In this document: in pieces, positions 29,552 through 39,400 of the stretch
Numbering within the stretch: position 1 is the first letter of the stretch
Layout of the letters: every line of letters starts with the position of its first letter
Assembly: GCF_013280595.1 (NCBI RefSeq)
Contig: NZ_JAAATY010000046.1
Location: forward strand, 1 to 63,680
Direction: 5' to 3'
DNA: 63,680 bases
Source: Kibdelosporangium persicum
Lineage (GTDB): Bacteria > Actinomycetota > Actinomycetes > Mycobacteriales > Pseudonocardiaceae
Position numbers and translations under genes: made by a program
The notes under the pieces: model-generated
The model's input: the letters and a program-made list of their open reading frames with translations, nothing else
Database searches by the model: none
What the model was told of the DNA's origin: nothing

Positions 29552-30996
29552 GCATGTCCTTCCCCCAGCAAACTGTGCAGGCACGCGATCAGGCTGCGGG
29601 CCTGCACGTTCACGTAGTAACTGTGCCGCAACAACTCCACCAGCTGCCCCACCGACAGCCAGCGGTACTCCTCGGACTCCGTGACGGTCCCGGCATCGAC
29701 CTCCACCACGATGTACCTGTTCCGCGCGTGGTAGAATCGTCCGCCCTCCTCGGAAAGCACTGTGTCGAACCGGACTTGGCCGGCGGGGGCGGTCAGGATC
29801 CGGTCCAGGTACTCCGGTTTCGCTTCCGCCGGCAGGTACTCGTAGTTCTCCGGGGTGCACTGCACGGTCGGCGCCAGTTCGACCACGTCCACGTATCCCG
29901 GCTCGATATGGGCGTGCATCAAGGCGTGCACCACGCCGTCGATCCGGGTCACCAGCAGACCGATCACCCCGATGCCCACCGGGCGGATCATCGGCTGCGC
30001 CCAGTGCGTCACCTCCCGTCTCCCGGCGCGCACCTCGACACCGATGACGTGGAAGAAGTATCCGCTCTCGTGGAAGATCCGCCCGTCGGCCCGCACCCAT
30101 CCATCGAGATCCCGCAGCGGCACGCTTGTCAGCCGAGCGCTCGTGCGCGCCCGGCGATCGGTGATCCAGTGCAGGATGTCACTCATGGAGTGCACGCCGG
30201 CGCCCGGAGCGGCCGAGCGGATCAGCCCGGTACGGAAGTCATCGGCCGGCCCGGTGAACACCGCGGTCAGGTCGACGCCCGCGAAAGGCAAGCACGACAA
30301 CACAGTCCGCGTGTCCATGTTGACCACGTCCGTCATCGCCAGCAGCCGGTGCACCTGCCCGAGCGTGACCCACCGGAAGCCTTCGAGGACCTCGACATCA
30401 TCCGTGACCTCGACGACCATGTTGCGGTTGCGTTTCTGGTAGAACCACGCGCCCTGCTCTGACTGCCGGACGTCGGTCAGGACACGATGCCGTCGCGCGT
30501 CGAGGAAGAAGTCCAGGTAGGGCACTGCGGAGCCGCCGTGCACCCGGGTATAGTTGCTCCTGGTGGCCTGCACGGTCGGCGAGATCTGCACCCCGTTGCG
30601 GTTGCCCGGTTCCGCCTTGGCCTGCACGAGGAAGTGCGGTACGCCGTCGAACTGTTTGGCCAGCAGCCCGAGGACACCGACCTCGGGCTGCTTGATGATC
30701 GGCTGTGTCCAGCGCGGGATCACCCTGCCCGGCAGGTCGACCGCGATGCCTTCGAGCCCGAAGAACCCGCCGGACTCGTGGGCGATGTTGCCGGTGGCCT
30801 GGTCGATCCGCCACTTCGCCATGTGCTCGAGCGGGATCTGCCTGGCGGTGGCGTGGTTCCGTTCGCCGCTGGCGGACAACCAGTCGAAAAGGTCGCGCAG
30901 TTCGGCGACCCCGCCGTCACCCGCGAGCACCGACAGGGCGATCCGCTCGGCGTCGGACACCTCGGCACTGGCCGGCCAGTCGGAGACTTCGGTCAT
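29548..30996 (-). CDS. NDP-hexose 2,3-dehydratase
   Basis: 482-aa protein built from two homologous halves, as in EvaA, TylX3 and SpnO. The repeat is visible as HESGGFFGLEGI / HESGYFFHVIGV, WTQPIIKQPEVGVLGLL / WAQPMIRPVGIGVIGLL, and WFYQKRNRNMVVEV / RFYHARNRYIVVEV. It removes the C2 hydroxyl of NDP-4-keto-6-deoxyhexose; the product needs a 3-ketoreductase, which is encoded at 44754. It starts at ATG 30996 after GGGAG and overlaps rmlA by 4 nt. Its presence shows that at least one attached sugar is a 2-deoxysugar. Confidence 0.94.
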   Translation of the reverse strand: MTEVSDWPASAEVSDAERIALSVLAGDGGVAELRDLFDWLSASGERNHATARQIPLEHMAKWRIDQATGNIAHESGGFFGLEGIAVDLPGRVIPRWTQPIIKQPEVGVLGLLAKQFDGVPHFLVQAKAEPGNRNGVQISPTVQATRSNYTRVHGGSAVPYLDFFLDARRHRVLTDVRQSEQGAWFYQKRNRNMVVEVTDDVEVLEGFRWVTLGQVHRLLAMTDVVNMDTRTVLSCLPFAGVDLTAVFTGPADDFRTGLIRSAAPGAGVHSMSDILHWITDRRARTSARLTSVPLRDLDGWVRADGRIFHESGYFFHVIGVEVRAGRREVTHWAQPMIRPVGIGVIGLLVTRIDGVVHALMHAHIEPGYVDVVELAPTVQCTPENYEYLPAEAKPEYLDRILTAPAGQVRFDTVLSEEGGRFYHARNRYIVVEVDAGTVTESEEYRWLSVGQLVELLRHSYYVNVQARSLIACLHSLLGEGHA

Positions 30997-31012
30997 GTCG
31001 GTCTCCCGGAGC

Positions 31013-32185
31013 TCATCGCCGCAGCGCGGTGGCGACCTTGCGCACGGCCTCGGCCACGTCGGCGACGTCGTCATCCTGTTCGGTCGCGGGCAACGCCACC
31101 GTGAGCAGCCTGCTGGACAGCGATTCGGCCACCGGGCACGCGGCGAGCCTGCCGCTCGACAGCACCGGCTGCTTGTGCAGCGCGACCGGGTAGCGCGGAG
31201 CCGCGGGCACCCCTTCCGCGGCCAGCGCACGCATGAACCCCCGCACGTCCACAGTGAACTGCTCTGGATCGACTGCGATGACGAACTTCCAGAACACGTG
31301 CCGGGCACCCGGACGCACGACGGGCGGAGTGATCCCCGCGATCCCGTCAAGTGCCTCGATCAGTTTCCTGGCATTGCGCCTGCGGACCGCGAGCATCTCC
31401 GGCAACCGGGACAGCTGCGAACGTCCCATCGCGGACTGCGGCCCGGTGAGCCGGTAGTTGTAGCCCAGCACCGGGTGGTGGAAGTCCCGCGAGCCCGGGA
31501 TCTGCCGCAGTCCATGGGAACGCAGGAGGTTCGCGGCCTCGGCGATGGCGGGATCGGCGGTCAGCAGCGCTCCGCCCTCGCCACCGGTGGTCATCAGCTT
31601 GTCCTGCCAGAAGCTGAACGCCGCCGCGGCACCCAACGCCGCGACCGGGACACCGCCGAGCGCGGCGCCATGCGCCTGGCAGGCGTCGCTCACCACGGGA
31701 ATGCCGGACGGAAGCCGGTCCACGGGCGCGGGATGGCCGTTGATGTGCACGGCCACGATCGCCTTGGTCCGGCGCGTGACCTCGGCCGCCGCCGCGGCCG
31801 GGTCGATGCAGTACGTCGAGTCGTCCACGTCGACGACGACCGGCTTGGCTCCCACCATCAGAACCGGTGTGGCACTGGCGATGAAGGTGTGTGCGGGAAC
31901 GATCACCTCGTCGCCGGGCCCGACACCGAGCCCGGCCAGGATGGCGTGGATCGCCGCGGTTCCCGAGTTCACCGCGACGGCGTGCGGGACTTCGCCGAAC
32001 GCCGCCAGTTCCGCCTCGAATCGGTGTGTCTCAGGGTGCTCGGGCCCGCCGAGCCGGCCCGACCGCAACACCGCCGCGGCGGCGGCGACGTCCGCCGCGG
32101 TCGGCGGCACCGTGGTCACGATGGGATGGTCACGGACCGGTGCGCCGCCGTCGATGGCCAGCCGGTTCCGCTCAACGGTCGTCAC
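31013..32185 (-). CDS. DegT/DnrJ/EryC1 sugar aminotransferase
   Basis: 390-aa PLP-dependent aminotransferase of the DegT family. The PLP Lys is in FWQDKLMTTGGEGG, and the cofactor-binding VNSGTAAIHAI and SDACQAHGA blocks are intact. It transfers an amino group from glutamate or glutamine to a keto-sugar (C3 or C4 not decidable here). GTG 32185 was chosen, with GGGGGA upstream; a TTG at 32275 in the same frame would add an atypical 30-residue leader. It is the first gene of the operon with the 2,3-dehydratase, rmlA and acylase. A second DegT-type aminotransferase lies at 47082, so either two amino sugars are made or one enzyme acts on a non-sugar ketone. Confidence 0.88.
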   Translation of the reverse strand: MTTVERNRLAIDGGAPVRDHPIVTTVPPTAADVAAAAAVLRSGRLGGPEHPETHRFEAELAAFGEVPHAVAVNSGTAAIHAILAGLGVGPGDEVIVPAHTFIASATPVLMVGAKPVVVDVDDSTYCIDPAAAAAEVTRRTKAIVAVHINGHPAPVDRLPSGIPVVSDACQAHGAALGGVPVAALGAAAAFSFWQDKLMTTGGEGGALLTADPAIAEAANLLRSHGLRQIPGSRDFHHPVLGYNYRLTGPQSAMGRSQLSRLPEMLAVRRRNARKLIEALDGIAGITPPVVRPGARHVFWKFVIAVDPEQFTVDVRGFMRALAAEGVPAAPRYPVALHKQPVLSSGRLAACPVAESLSSRLLTVALPATEQDDDVADVAEAVRKVATALRR

Positions 32186-32273
32186 AGATTCCCCCAAAGC
32201 GAATTTCGTCCTGCGCACGTATGCCACGGCGCAGCCGGACGCGAATAATCGTACTGAGCGAATTCCCGCCGGC

Positions 32274-32318
32274 AACCCCCTGTTTTTACCCCCTGAACGA
32301 CATCCCGTGTAGGGGGTT
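32274..32318. promoter_or_regulatory. Inverted repeat in the 31013/32378 divergent gap
   Basis: AACCCCCT (32274-32281) and AGGGGGTT (32311-32318) face each other across 29 nt in the 192-bp gap between the DegT operon and the aldo/keto reductase gene. A second CCCCCT copy lies at about 32290. It is a possible operator or mRNA hairpin; no regulator can be named. Confidence 0.35.
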
Positions 32319-32377
32319 CACGCATTCCGGCGAGGATTTCACGACGCGGATCATCAGCCGGACAGTAGCGTTGCCCT

Positions 32378-33277
32378 ATGAAGTATTCGACCGTCAACGG
32401 CATCTCGACCCCACTGTCGAGGTGCGTACTCGGCACATCCGGAATCCGGACAGCGGACAAACACAGGCTGCTCGATGTGTTCTTCGAGGCGGGCGGCAAC
32501 TGCATCGACACGGCACGGGCGTACGGCGGTGGCGCCGCCGAGGTGTCGGTCGGCGAGTGGATCCGCCGCAACCAGCCGGAGAACCTTGTGGTGGTGGTGA
32601 AAGGTGCCCATCCACCGAACTGCGGACCGGCCGCCGTCAGCACTGAGCTGACCCAGTCGCTCGACGCCCTCGGCATCGAGCGAGCCGATCTCTACATGCT
32701 GCACCGCGACAACACCGACGTCCCGGTCGGCGAATTCGTCGACGCGTTGGAAACGGAGGTCGCGGCGGGCAGGATCACCGCGTACGGCGGTTCGAACTGG
32801 GGCATGTCCAGGCTCGCCGAAGCACAGCGATACGCCGCGGACAATGGCCGCGCCGGAATGGCGGCGATCAGCAACCATTTCTCGCTGGCCGAGCCCGTCG
32901 AACCGCTCTACCCGGGCTGTGAATCGGTACCGCCGGAGCTCGCCGGATATCTCGCCGACCATGGCATCGCATTGTTCCCGTGGTCGTCACAGGCCCGTGG
33001 ATTCTTCTCCGACGCGCCGTGGGACGGGCTCGATCCCAACGTGTGGCGTTGCTGGGACACCGACGACAACCACATCCGCCGGGAGCGGGCCGCGAAGCTG
33101 GCCACGAGCCTCGGCGTCCGGCCGATCAACATCGCCCTGGGTTACGTGCTCGGCCAGCCGTTCGGCACGTTCCCGATCATCGGCCCGCAGACCGAGGAGC
33201 AGCTGCGGCTGGCCCTCGACGGCGCCGACCTGGTCCTCGAACCCGCGCAGCTGACGTGGCTGGCGACCGGGATGTGA
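32378..33277 (+). CDS. Aldo/keto reductase (sugar region)
   Basis: 299-aa AKR-superfamily protein. Asp and Tyr of the tetrad lie in NCIDTARAYGGG, Lys in VVVVKGAHP, and His in LYMLHRDN. The sequence is closest to the 'predicted oxidoreductase' branch rather than to EryBII/TylCII enoyl reductases. It sits divergent from the sugar operon and converges on glycosyltransferase 1, which makes a role in sugar ketoreduction or in aglycone tailoring likely, but neither is proved. ATG 32378. Ends just before a strong bidirectional terminator. Confidence 0.8.
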   Translation: MKYSTVNGISTPLSRCVLGTSGIRTADKHRLLDVFFEAGGNCIDTARAYGGGAAEVSVGEWIRRNQPENLVVVVKGAHPPNCGPAAVSTELTQSLDALGIERADLYMLHRDNTDVPVGEFVDALETEVAAGRITAYGGSNWGMSRLAEAQRYAADNGRAGMAAISNHFSLAEPVEPLYPGCESVPPELAGYLADHGIALFPWSSQARGFFSDAPWDGLDPNVWRCWDTDDNHIRRERAAKLATSLGVRPINIALGYVLGQPFGTFPIIGPQTEEQLRLALDGADLVLEPAQLTWLATGM

Positions 33278-33284
33278 CGGACGG

Positions 33285-33322
33285 CGAGCGGGAAGTGAGC
33301 CCCCGGGCTCACTTCCCGCTCG
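33285..33322. terminator. Bidirectional terminator overlapping a stop codon
   Basis: A perfect 18-bp stem (33285-33302 against 33305-33322) with a 2-base centre, in the short gap between the convergent AKR (+) and glycosyltransferase (-) genes. The right arm includes the last four codons and the TGA of the glycosyltransferase (stop at 33309-33311). Confidence 0.85.
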
Positions 33323-34571
33323 TCCTGATGTGCCGCGCGGTCAGTTCGACCAACGACGGCACGATCTCGGCGGGGCCTGGTGCGGCCAGGGCATCCCGCC
33401 GAATCCGGTCCGCGTTCTGCCGGAAGGACGGTTCGCTGAGCAGCCTGCGGACACCGTCGCGAACGTCGTCGACCGTCACGACGTCGACGTCCACCGCCAA
33501 ACCCGCGCCCCGGTCCGCCACGTCGTACGCCACGGCCGCTTTGTCCCAGACCTTCGTGTAGACGACCAGCTGTGGCACACCAGCGAGAACCGCGGTGCCG
33601 CACGTGGTGGCGCCGCCGTGGTGCACGACGGCCGAACACGTGGGCAACAACGCCTGCAACGGCACGAAATCGATCAGACGCACGTTGTCGGGAACGGGGA
33701 CCGACTCCAGCTGACGGCGGTCGAGCGTGGCGATCACCTCGACGTCCAGATCCGCCAGCGCCGTCAGCATGTCCGCGATCTCCACCCCGTCACCGCCGAA
33801 CAACTCGCGTCCGGACAGGCCCAGCGTGAAGCAGACCCGCGGTCGTCCATCGCTCTTGTACACCCACTCCGGCAACGTGGCGGGCCCGTTGAACGGCACG
33901 TACCGCACGGGAACATACGTGAGGTCCTCGGGCAGTCGCAGCCGCGACGGCATCGGGTCGATGGTCCACTGACCGGTGACGATCTCCTCGTCGAAGCCGC
34001 GGCCGTACCGTTCCAGGACGCCGGAAAGCCACTCAGCCAACGGGTCCGAGCGTTCGCCGTCCGGCCTTGCCTGGTACAGCTCCAGGAAGATCCGGCGCAT
34101 CCGCACGCCGAAGTCCAGCCCGAAGAGCATCCGGGCGTGCGCGGCCCCCGTCACCCGCGCCGCGACCGGGCCGGAGAAGTTGAGCGGATCCCAGATCACC
34201 AGGTCCGGCCGCCACGAGCGGGCGAACCCGACCAGGTCGTCCATGGTCGCGTCGTCCGTGATGGTGTGGAACAGCGCCGAGGTGTACCACTCCCACACCC
34301 CGTGCACGTACTCCCAGGTCAGTTTCTCCGGACGTGCCTCGGCGATGTCGTGCCTGATCCCCGCCAGCACCTCGGGTGTCCGCATGAGCGCGGCGATGTC
34401 GAGTTCCCTGCCGACCGGCACGGCGGTCAGCCCCGCCGACGTCACCCACTCCACCTCGTCGGGATGACACGACACCCGGACGTCGTGCCCGGCGGACCGC
34501 AGTGCCCAGGCCACCGAGACCAGGTTGTAGACATGGGATCGCGCCGAATAGGGCGTGAACAGCACACGCAT
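33309..34571 (-). CDS. Glycosyltransferase 1 (GT-B, EryCIII/DesVII type)
   Basis: 420-aa family 1 glycosyltransferase. The N-terminus MRVLFTPYSARSHVYNLV is the acceptor-domain start typical of macrolide-type enzymes, and the C-terminal CSAVVHHGGATTCGTAVLAGVPQLV holds the NDP-sugar binding HHGG motif (described by key residues H-H-G-G, about residue 318). It transfers a deoxysugar from a dTDP donor. Three paralogues of equal length are in the window (also 48310 and 53309). In the signature the usual G-T after HHGG is A-T here, a small change. Enzymes of this subtype often need a P450-like helper, and one is encoded at 49574. Upstream (34572-34833) is a divergent promoter gap shared with the methyltransferase. 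Confidence 0.92.
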   Translation of the reverse strand: MRVLFTPYSARSHVYNLVSVAWALRSAGHDVRVSCHPDEVEWVTSAGLTAVPVGRELDIAALMRTPEVLAGIRHDIAEARPEKLTWEYVHGVWEWYTSALFHTITDDATMDDLVGFARSWRPDLVIWDPLNFSGPVAARVTGAAHARMLFGLDFGVRMRRIFLELYQARPDGERSDPLAEWLSGVLERYGRGFDEEIVTGQWTIDPMPSRLRLPEDLTYVPVRYVPFNGPATLPEWVYKSDGRPRVCFTLGLSGRELFGGDGVEIADMLTALADLDVEVIATLDRRQLESVPVPDNVRLIDFVPLQALLPTCSAVVHHGGATTCGTAVLAGVPQLVVYTKVWDKAAVAYDVADRGAGLAVDVDVVTVDDVRDGVRRLLSEPSFRQNADRIRRDALAAPGPAEIVPSLVELTARHIRTSGK

Positions 34572-34833
34572 CGAAGGGCTCGCTTCCTCCTGGCTGCGAC
34601 GGGTTCTCGCAACGGTAGCCGCCCCGGAGCGGAGTAAACCTTGACTGTTCCTGGACTCCGCAGGTCACCACACCCGACCGGCCGAGGTCTACCCGCCGTG
34701 CAGGCTCGTTCGAGACTTAATCAAGCGGTGCTGGCTAGGTTTCACCCTTGCCGTGGCTTGCCCGTCCGATGTCGGTGCCCATTCGACATCCGCGCCCAGG
34801 CCCTGCTTTCCCGACAACCGAAGGAGTGCCACT

Positions 34834-35874
34834 GTGACGTCCATCGAAACACCGGCGGACATGGACGGCCTGTCGCGGATCTTGTTCGGACACGCCGCCT
34901 TCCAGTACCTCAACGCCGCGTGCGAGCTGGAGCTGTTCGAACTCGTGCGCGCCAAACCAGGCATCCACAAGGCCGAGATCGGCGCGGCACTGGGCCTCGC
35001 CGACCGCGCCAACGACATCCTGCTGCTCGGGTGCACCTCGCTCGGCCTGCTGGTCAAGAACGGCGGATACCGGGTCGCGCCCGTGCTCGACGAGCTGATG
35101 GGCACGGACGACTGGCAACGGTTCCGAGACACCGTCGCCTTCGAACAGTACATTGTGTACGAGGGCCAGCTGGACTTCACCGAGTCCCTGCGCACCAACG
35201 CCAACGCGGGCCTGCACCGGGTTCCCGGCGAAGGCCCGGACCTCTACCGGCGGCTGAGCCAGAACCCGCACCTGGAATCGGTGTTCTACCGGTACATGCG
35301 GTCATGGTCCGAGCTCGCCAACCGGCATCTGGTCGAGGCGCTCGACCTGTCGGGCAGCAGGAAGCTGCTGGACTGCGGCGGCGGGGACGCGGTGAACGCG
35401 ATCGCGCTGGCGCAGGCGAACCCCGACCTCCAGGTGACCATCCTGGAGATTCCGGACACGGTCCGGATCGCCGAGAAGAAGATCGCCGAGGCCGGGCTGA
35501 GCGAGCGGGTCACGGTGGCGGGCGGCGACATGTTCGCCGACAGCTTCCCCACCGGCGCGGACACCGTGATGTTCGCGCACCAGATGGTGATCTGGACGCC
35601 GGAAGAGTGCACGGCGTTGCTGCGTAAGGCTTACGACGCGCTGCCGGAGAACGGCCGAGTCGTCATCTTCAACTCGATGTCGCACGACGACGGCGACGGC
35701 CCGGTGGTCGCCGCGCTCGACAGCGTGTACTTCGCCTCCCTGCCTGCGGAAGGCGGCATGATCTATCCGTGGTCGCAGCATGAGGCCAACCTGCGCGCGG
35801 CGGGCTTCACGAGGTCGGAACGCGTCGCCTGTCCTGGTTGGACGCCGCACGGGATCCTGATCGGGTACAAGTGA
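34834..35874 (+). CDS. SAM-dependent O-methyltransferase (Methyltransf_2 type)
   Basis: 346-aa methyltransferase. The N-terminal winged-helix dimerisation domain spans about residues 10-95 (GHAAFQYLNAACELELFELV); the Rossmann domain has motif I LLDCGGGDAVNAIAL (about 178) and the acidic ILEIPDTV after it. The family methylates hydroxyls of aromatic polyketides, antibiotics and acetylserotonin-like substrates. GTG 34834 is used, with AAGGAG upstream; an in-frame ORF start at 34753 lacks conservation. It is coupled to the next gene by a GTGA overlap. It could act on the aglycone or a sugar hydroxyl; the catalytic His usual in this family is not clearly visible in my reading. Confidence 0.88.
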   Translation: MTSIETPADMDGLSRILFGHAAFQYLNAACELELFELVRAKPGIHKAEIGAALGLADRANDILLLGCTSLGLLVKNGGYRVAPVLDELMGTDDWQRFRDTVAFEQYIVYEGQLDFTESLRTNANAGLHRVPGEGPDLYRRLSQNPHLESVFYRYMRSWSELANRHLVEALDLSGSRKLLDCGGGDAVNAIALAQANPDLQVTILEIPDTVRIAEKKIAEAGLSERVTVAGGDMFADSFPTGADTVMFAHQMVIWTPEECTALLRKAYDALPENGRVVIFNSMSHDDGDGPVVAALDSVYFASLPAEGGMIYPWSQHEANLRAAGFTRSERVACPGWTPHGILIGYK

Positions 35875-36395
35875 CCGCCACACCGCTCGCCCGCACCCGG
35901 CAGATCTTGGACAAGGCACGGTGGGCCACACTGGCGACCGTGTCGGCGTCGGGCGAGCCGTGGTCGTCGGTGGTGCACTACGTCTGGCTGCCAGATCCGC
36001 TGCGATTGCTGTTCACATCGGCCGACGACGCCCGGCACAGCAAGGACATCGCGGGGAACGCGCAGGTCGGCGGATCGCTGTGCTGCACGGGCGTCGACAC
36101 CGGGATCGCGATCGGCGATGTGGACGGCGCCCAGTTCACCGGTCACTGCGCCGAGGTCGCGGCCGAAGAACTCGTCCAGTACCACGCCCTCTTCTTCGGC
36201 ACGCTGTTCCCTGATCCGTCGGTGCGAGCGCAGTGGGCACTGCCGCCGGAGTCGTTTCGCGCCCCGGAGTCACACAGGTTGTACCTGATCACTGTCGGCG
36301 AATGGTGGATCATCGATTTCAGCCGGTGGGCCGCGGACAAGATCGACAGGAGGATGCGGGTGGCGCCCGAAGTGCTGGCACGACTGGGGCCGTGA
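35871..36395 (+). CDS. Pyridoxamine-phosphate-oxidase-like (PPOX) split-barrel protein
   Basis: 174-aa protein of the FMN/F420-binding split-barrel superfamily. RWATLATVSASGEPWSSVVHYVW at the N-terminus, described by its key pattern (WATLATV then GxPWxSxVxY), is the hallmark, and LYLITVGEWWIIDF closes the barrel. Members bind FMN, F420 or heme-type cofactors and carry out redox steps in natural-product pathways; the exact role here is unknown. The GTG overlaps the methyltransferase stop, and its own stop lies 20 nt before the ATG of the A-T-R gene, so the three genes form an operon. Confidence 0.82.
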   Translation: MTATPLARTRQILDKARWATLATVSASGEPWSSVVHYVWLPDPLRLLFTSADDARHSKDIAGNAQVGGSLCCTGVDTGIAIGDVDGAQFTGHCAEVAAEELVQYHALFFGTLFPDPSVRAQWALPPESFRAPESHRLYLITVGEWWIIDFSRWAADKIDRRMRVAPEVLARLGP

Positions 36396-36415
36396 CCAAC
36401 GAGGAGGAGCTGGAC

Positions 36416-39400
36416 ATGGGGGAAGCCGGCAGACCGTCACCGGCATGGAACGACACCGCCACCGACTATCCACGAGACCGCTGCCTGCACGAGATTTTCG
36501 ACGAGCAGGCGGCTGCCCGGCCGTCTGCCGTCGCGGCGGTGTCCGGGGATCACACGATCACCTACGGCGAGCTGAAGTCCTCTTCGGACGGTCTGGCCGC
36601 GCGGCTCGTCGCAGCGGGCGTCCAGCCGGGCGACCGGGTTGGTATCTGCGGCAACCGGTCACTGGAGGCGCTGGTCACCATCCTCGCGGTGCTGCGGACC
36701 GGCGCCGGGTACGTCCCGCTGGAGGACACCTATCCGCCCGCCCGCCTGAAAGCCATGGCGGACGAGGCGGAGCTGCGGTACGCGGTGGTCCTTCCGGGCG
36801 GCAGTTGCCCGATCCGCCGGATCTCCGTGCGAATCGACTACGACACCGGACATCCCGGTACCGACGCACCGGCAGTGACTGTGCGGCCACAGGACTGTGC
36901 CTACGTGATGTTCACGTCGGGCTCCAGTGGGCAGCCCAAACCCGTCGCCATCCCGCACCGAGGGATCGTCCGGCTCGCCGTGTCCGACCGGGCACTGCGC
37001 CCGCCGACACCCGACGACCGGGTGATGCACGCGTTGAGCCTGTCCTCCGACGGCTCGACGCACGAGATCTGGTCGGCGCTGCTCAACGGCGCATGCCTGA
37101 TCCTCGTCGAACGAGAGGTCCTGCTCTCCCCCGCCTCGCTGGCCGAACGGCTGCGGACACAGCGGATCACGTTCGCCCACTTCACCACGAGCGTGTTCCA
37201 CCACATGGCCCGCACGATGCCCGAAGCCTTGTCCGGGATGCGGTTCGCGTCCGCGGGCGGCGAGGCGCTGGACGCCGGGCTGACACGGGCCGTGTTGCGT
37301 GCGTGTCCCGGCACGGTGGTCGTCAACTTCTACGGCCCGACCGAGAACTCCGTCGTTTCGACCGCGTACGTGGTCACCGACCTGCCGGACGACGCCGTCA
37401 GCGTCCCGATCGGACGCCCGCTGGCCAATTCGACGGCATACGTGATGCGCGCGGATCAGTCGCTCGCCGACATCGGTGAGGAGGGTGAACTCCTGGTCGG
37501 CGGCGACGGCCTCGCGCTCGGATACCTGGGCGACGAGGAACTCACCGCGGAACGGTTCGTGGTCAACCCGTTCGCTCCCGCCACACGCCTCTACCGAACC
37601 GGTGACAGGGCAGCATGGCGCCCTGACGGCACACTGGAGTACCGCGGTCGCGGCGACCGCCAGGTCAAGGTACGGGGACAACGCATCGAGCTGGACGAAG
37701 TGGAAGCCCGGCTTCGCGTGCACTCCGCGATCGGTGAGGCCGCGGTGGAACTGGTGGACGACCACCTGGTCGCGTTCGTCACCCCGGCCACTAAAGGCAC
37801 GGCGATCCCGCTGGAGGACGTCCGTGCCGAGCTGACCGCCTGGCTGCCCGCGCAAGCCGTGCCGTCACGGATCGTGCCGATGGCCGTCTTGCCGGTTACG
37901 GCGAGCGGTAAGATCGCACGTGCACACCTTGTGGCACACCACGAACGAGACGTGCCACCAGTGGCACCAGCACCCGATGGCCTGCTCGGCGCGGTGAGCG
38001 AAATCTGGCAACGAACACTACGGCTGCGCCCGGCACCGACGGACAACTTCTTCGACGTCGGTGGCGATTCGATGCTCGCCGCCGAGGTCGTCACGAGGAC
38101 ACTCGCCACGCTCGGCATCGATCCGGGCAAAGGCAGCACCCTCGTCGCCAGCCTGTTGCGCAGTCCGTCGCTTCGGGACTACACATCCGCCGTTGCCGCC
38201 GTTGCCTCGTCAACGCAAGCTGTCACCCAGGACACTGGTGACTTCGAGGCCGACGCGGCACTCGGCATGGATCTGTCCGAGCCGTCGGGTCCACCGCCCC
38301 GGTGGAGCGACCCGTCCCGCGTGCTGCTCACCGGGGCGACCGGCTTCATCGGTGCCCATCTGCTCGTCCAGTTGCTGCGTACGACCCAAGCCACGATCGT
38401 GTGCCCGGTCAGGGCGCGGGACGCGGCGCACGCGCGCCGGCGCGTCCTGGCGAATCTCGCTCGGTACGACCTGCCCACGGATTCGGCCGACCGGCTCGAA
38501 TGCGTCCCCGGTGACATCGCGGAACCCGGTCTCGGCCTGACGCCAGGCCGGTTCACCGGCCTGTCCGGCTCGCTGGACCTGATCATCCACTCCGCAGCAC
38601 AGGTGAACTTCCTCTACCCGTACACATCGCTGAAAAGGTCCAATGTAGACGCCACGCGCGAGGTCATCCGGCTCGCGGCGGCACGCCGGATCCCCGTGCA
38701 TTTCCTGTCCACCATCGGTGTGGTGGCCGGATTCGGCACCGCGGGCGTACGGCACGTGCCAGAGGATCTGGAACTGGCCCACGCCGACCGGCTGACCATG
38801 GGGTACGCCGAGTCGAAGTGGGTCGCGGAACGCATGCTGGGCGAGGCGTCCCGCCAGGGTCTGCCGGTCACGATCCACCGGCCGTACGAGGTCACCGGCG
38901 AGCAGCAGGACGGGGTGTGCAACACCGACACGGCCATCTGCTCGTTGTTCAAGGTCTTCGCCGAGATGGGGATGGCACCGGATTCGCCGCTGCCGCTGGA
39001 CTTCGTGCCGGTGGACTTCCTGGCCAGTGCCGTGGTGTACCTGGCCACCCATCGGCAGGCCACCGGGAAGGTCTACCACCTCACCAACCCGCGGCCCGCC
39101 GATCTGTCCGACATGGTCGCCCGGATGCACGCCAAAGGGTGCGACATACGGATCGGCAGCTACGCCGAGTGGGTCGACGAACTGGTCCGGTACATCGGCG
39201 CGAACCCGGCACACCCGGCCGCGCCTTTTGTGTCGCTGTGCGTGGACCGCGCCAACCACACGGGGATCTCGGTCAAGGAGATGTACTTCACCGGTACGTT
39301 CCCGCGGCTGGGACGGCAGAACGTCGAAGAGGACCTCGCGGACAGCGGCCTGAAGTGCCCGCCGGTGGACACCTTGCTGGATCTGTACCTCGAATACCTC

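Noticed and set aside
39160-39372. Short minus-strand ORF inside the reductase domain
   Set aside because: Fully antisense to a conserved R domain, no start signal.
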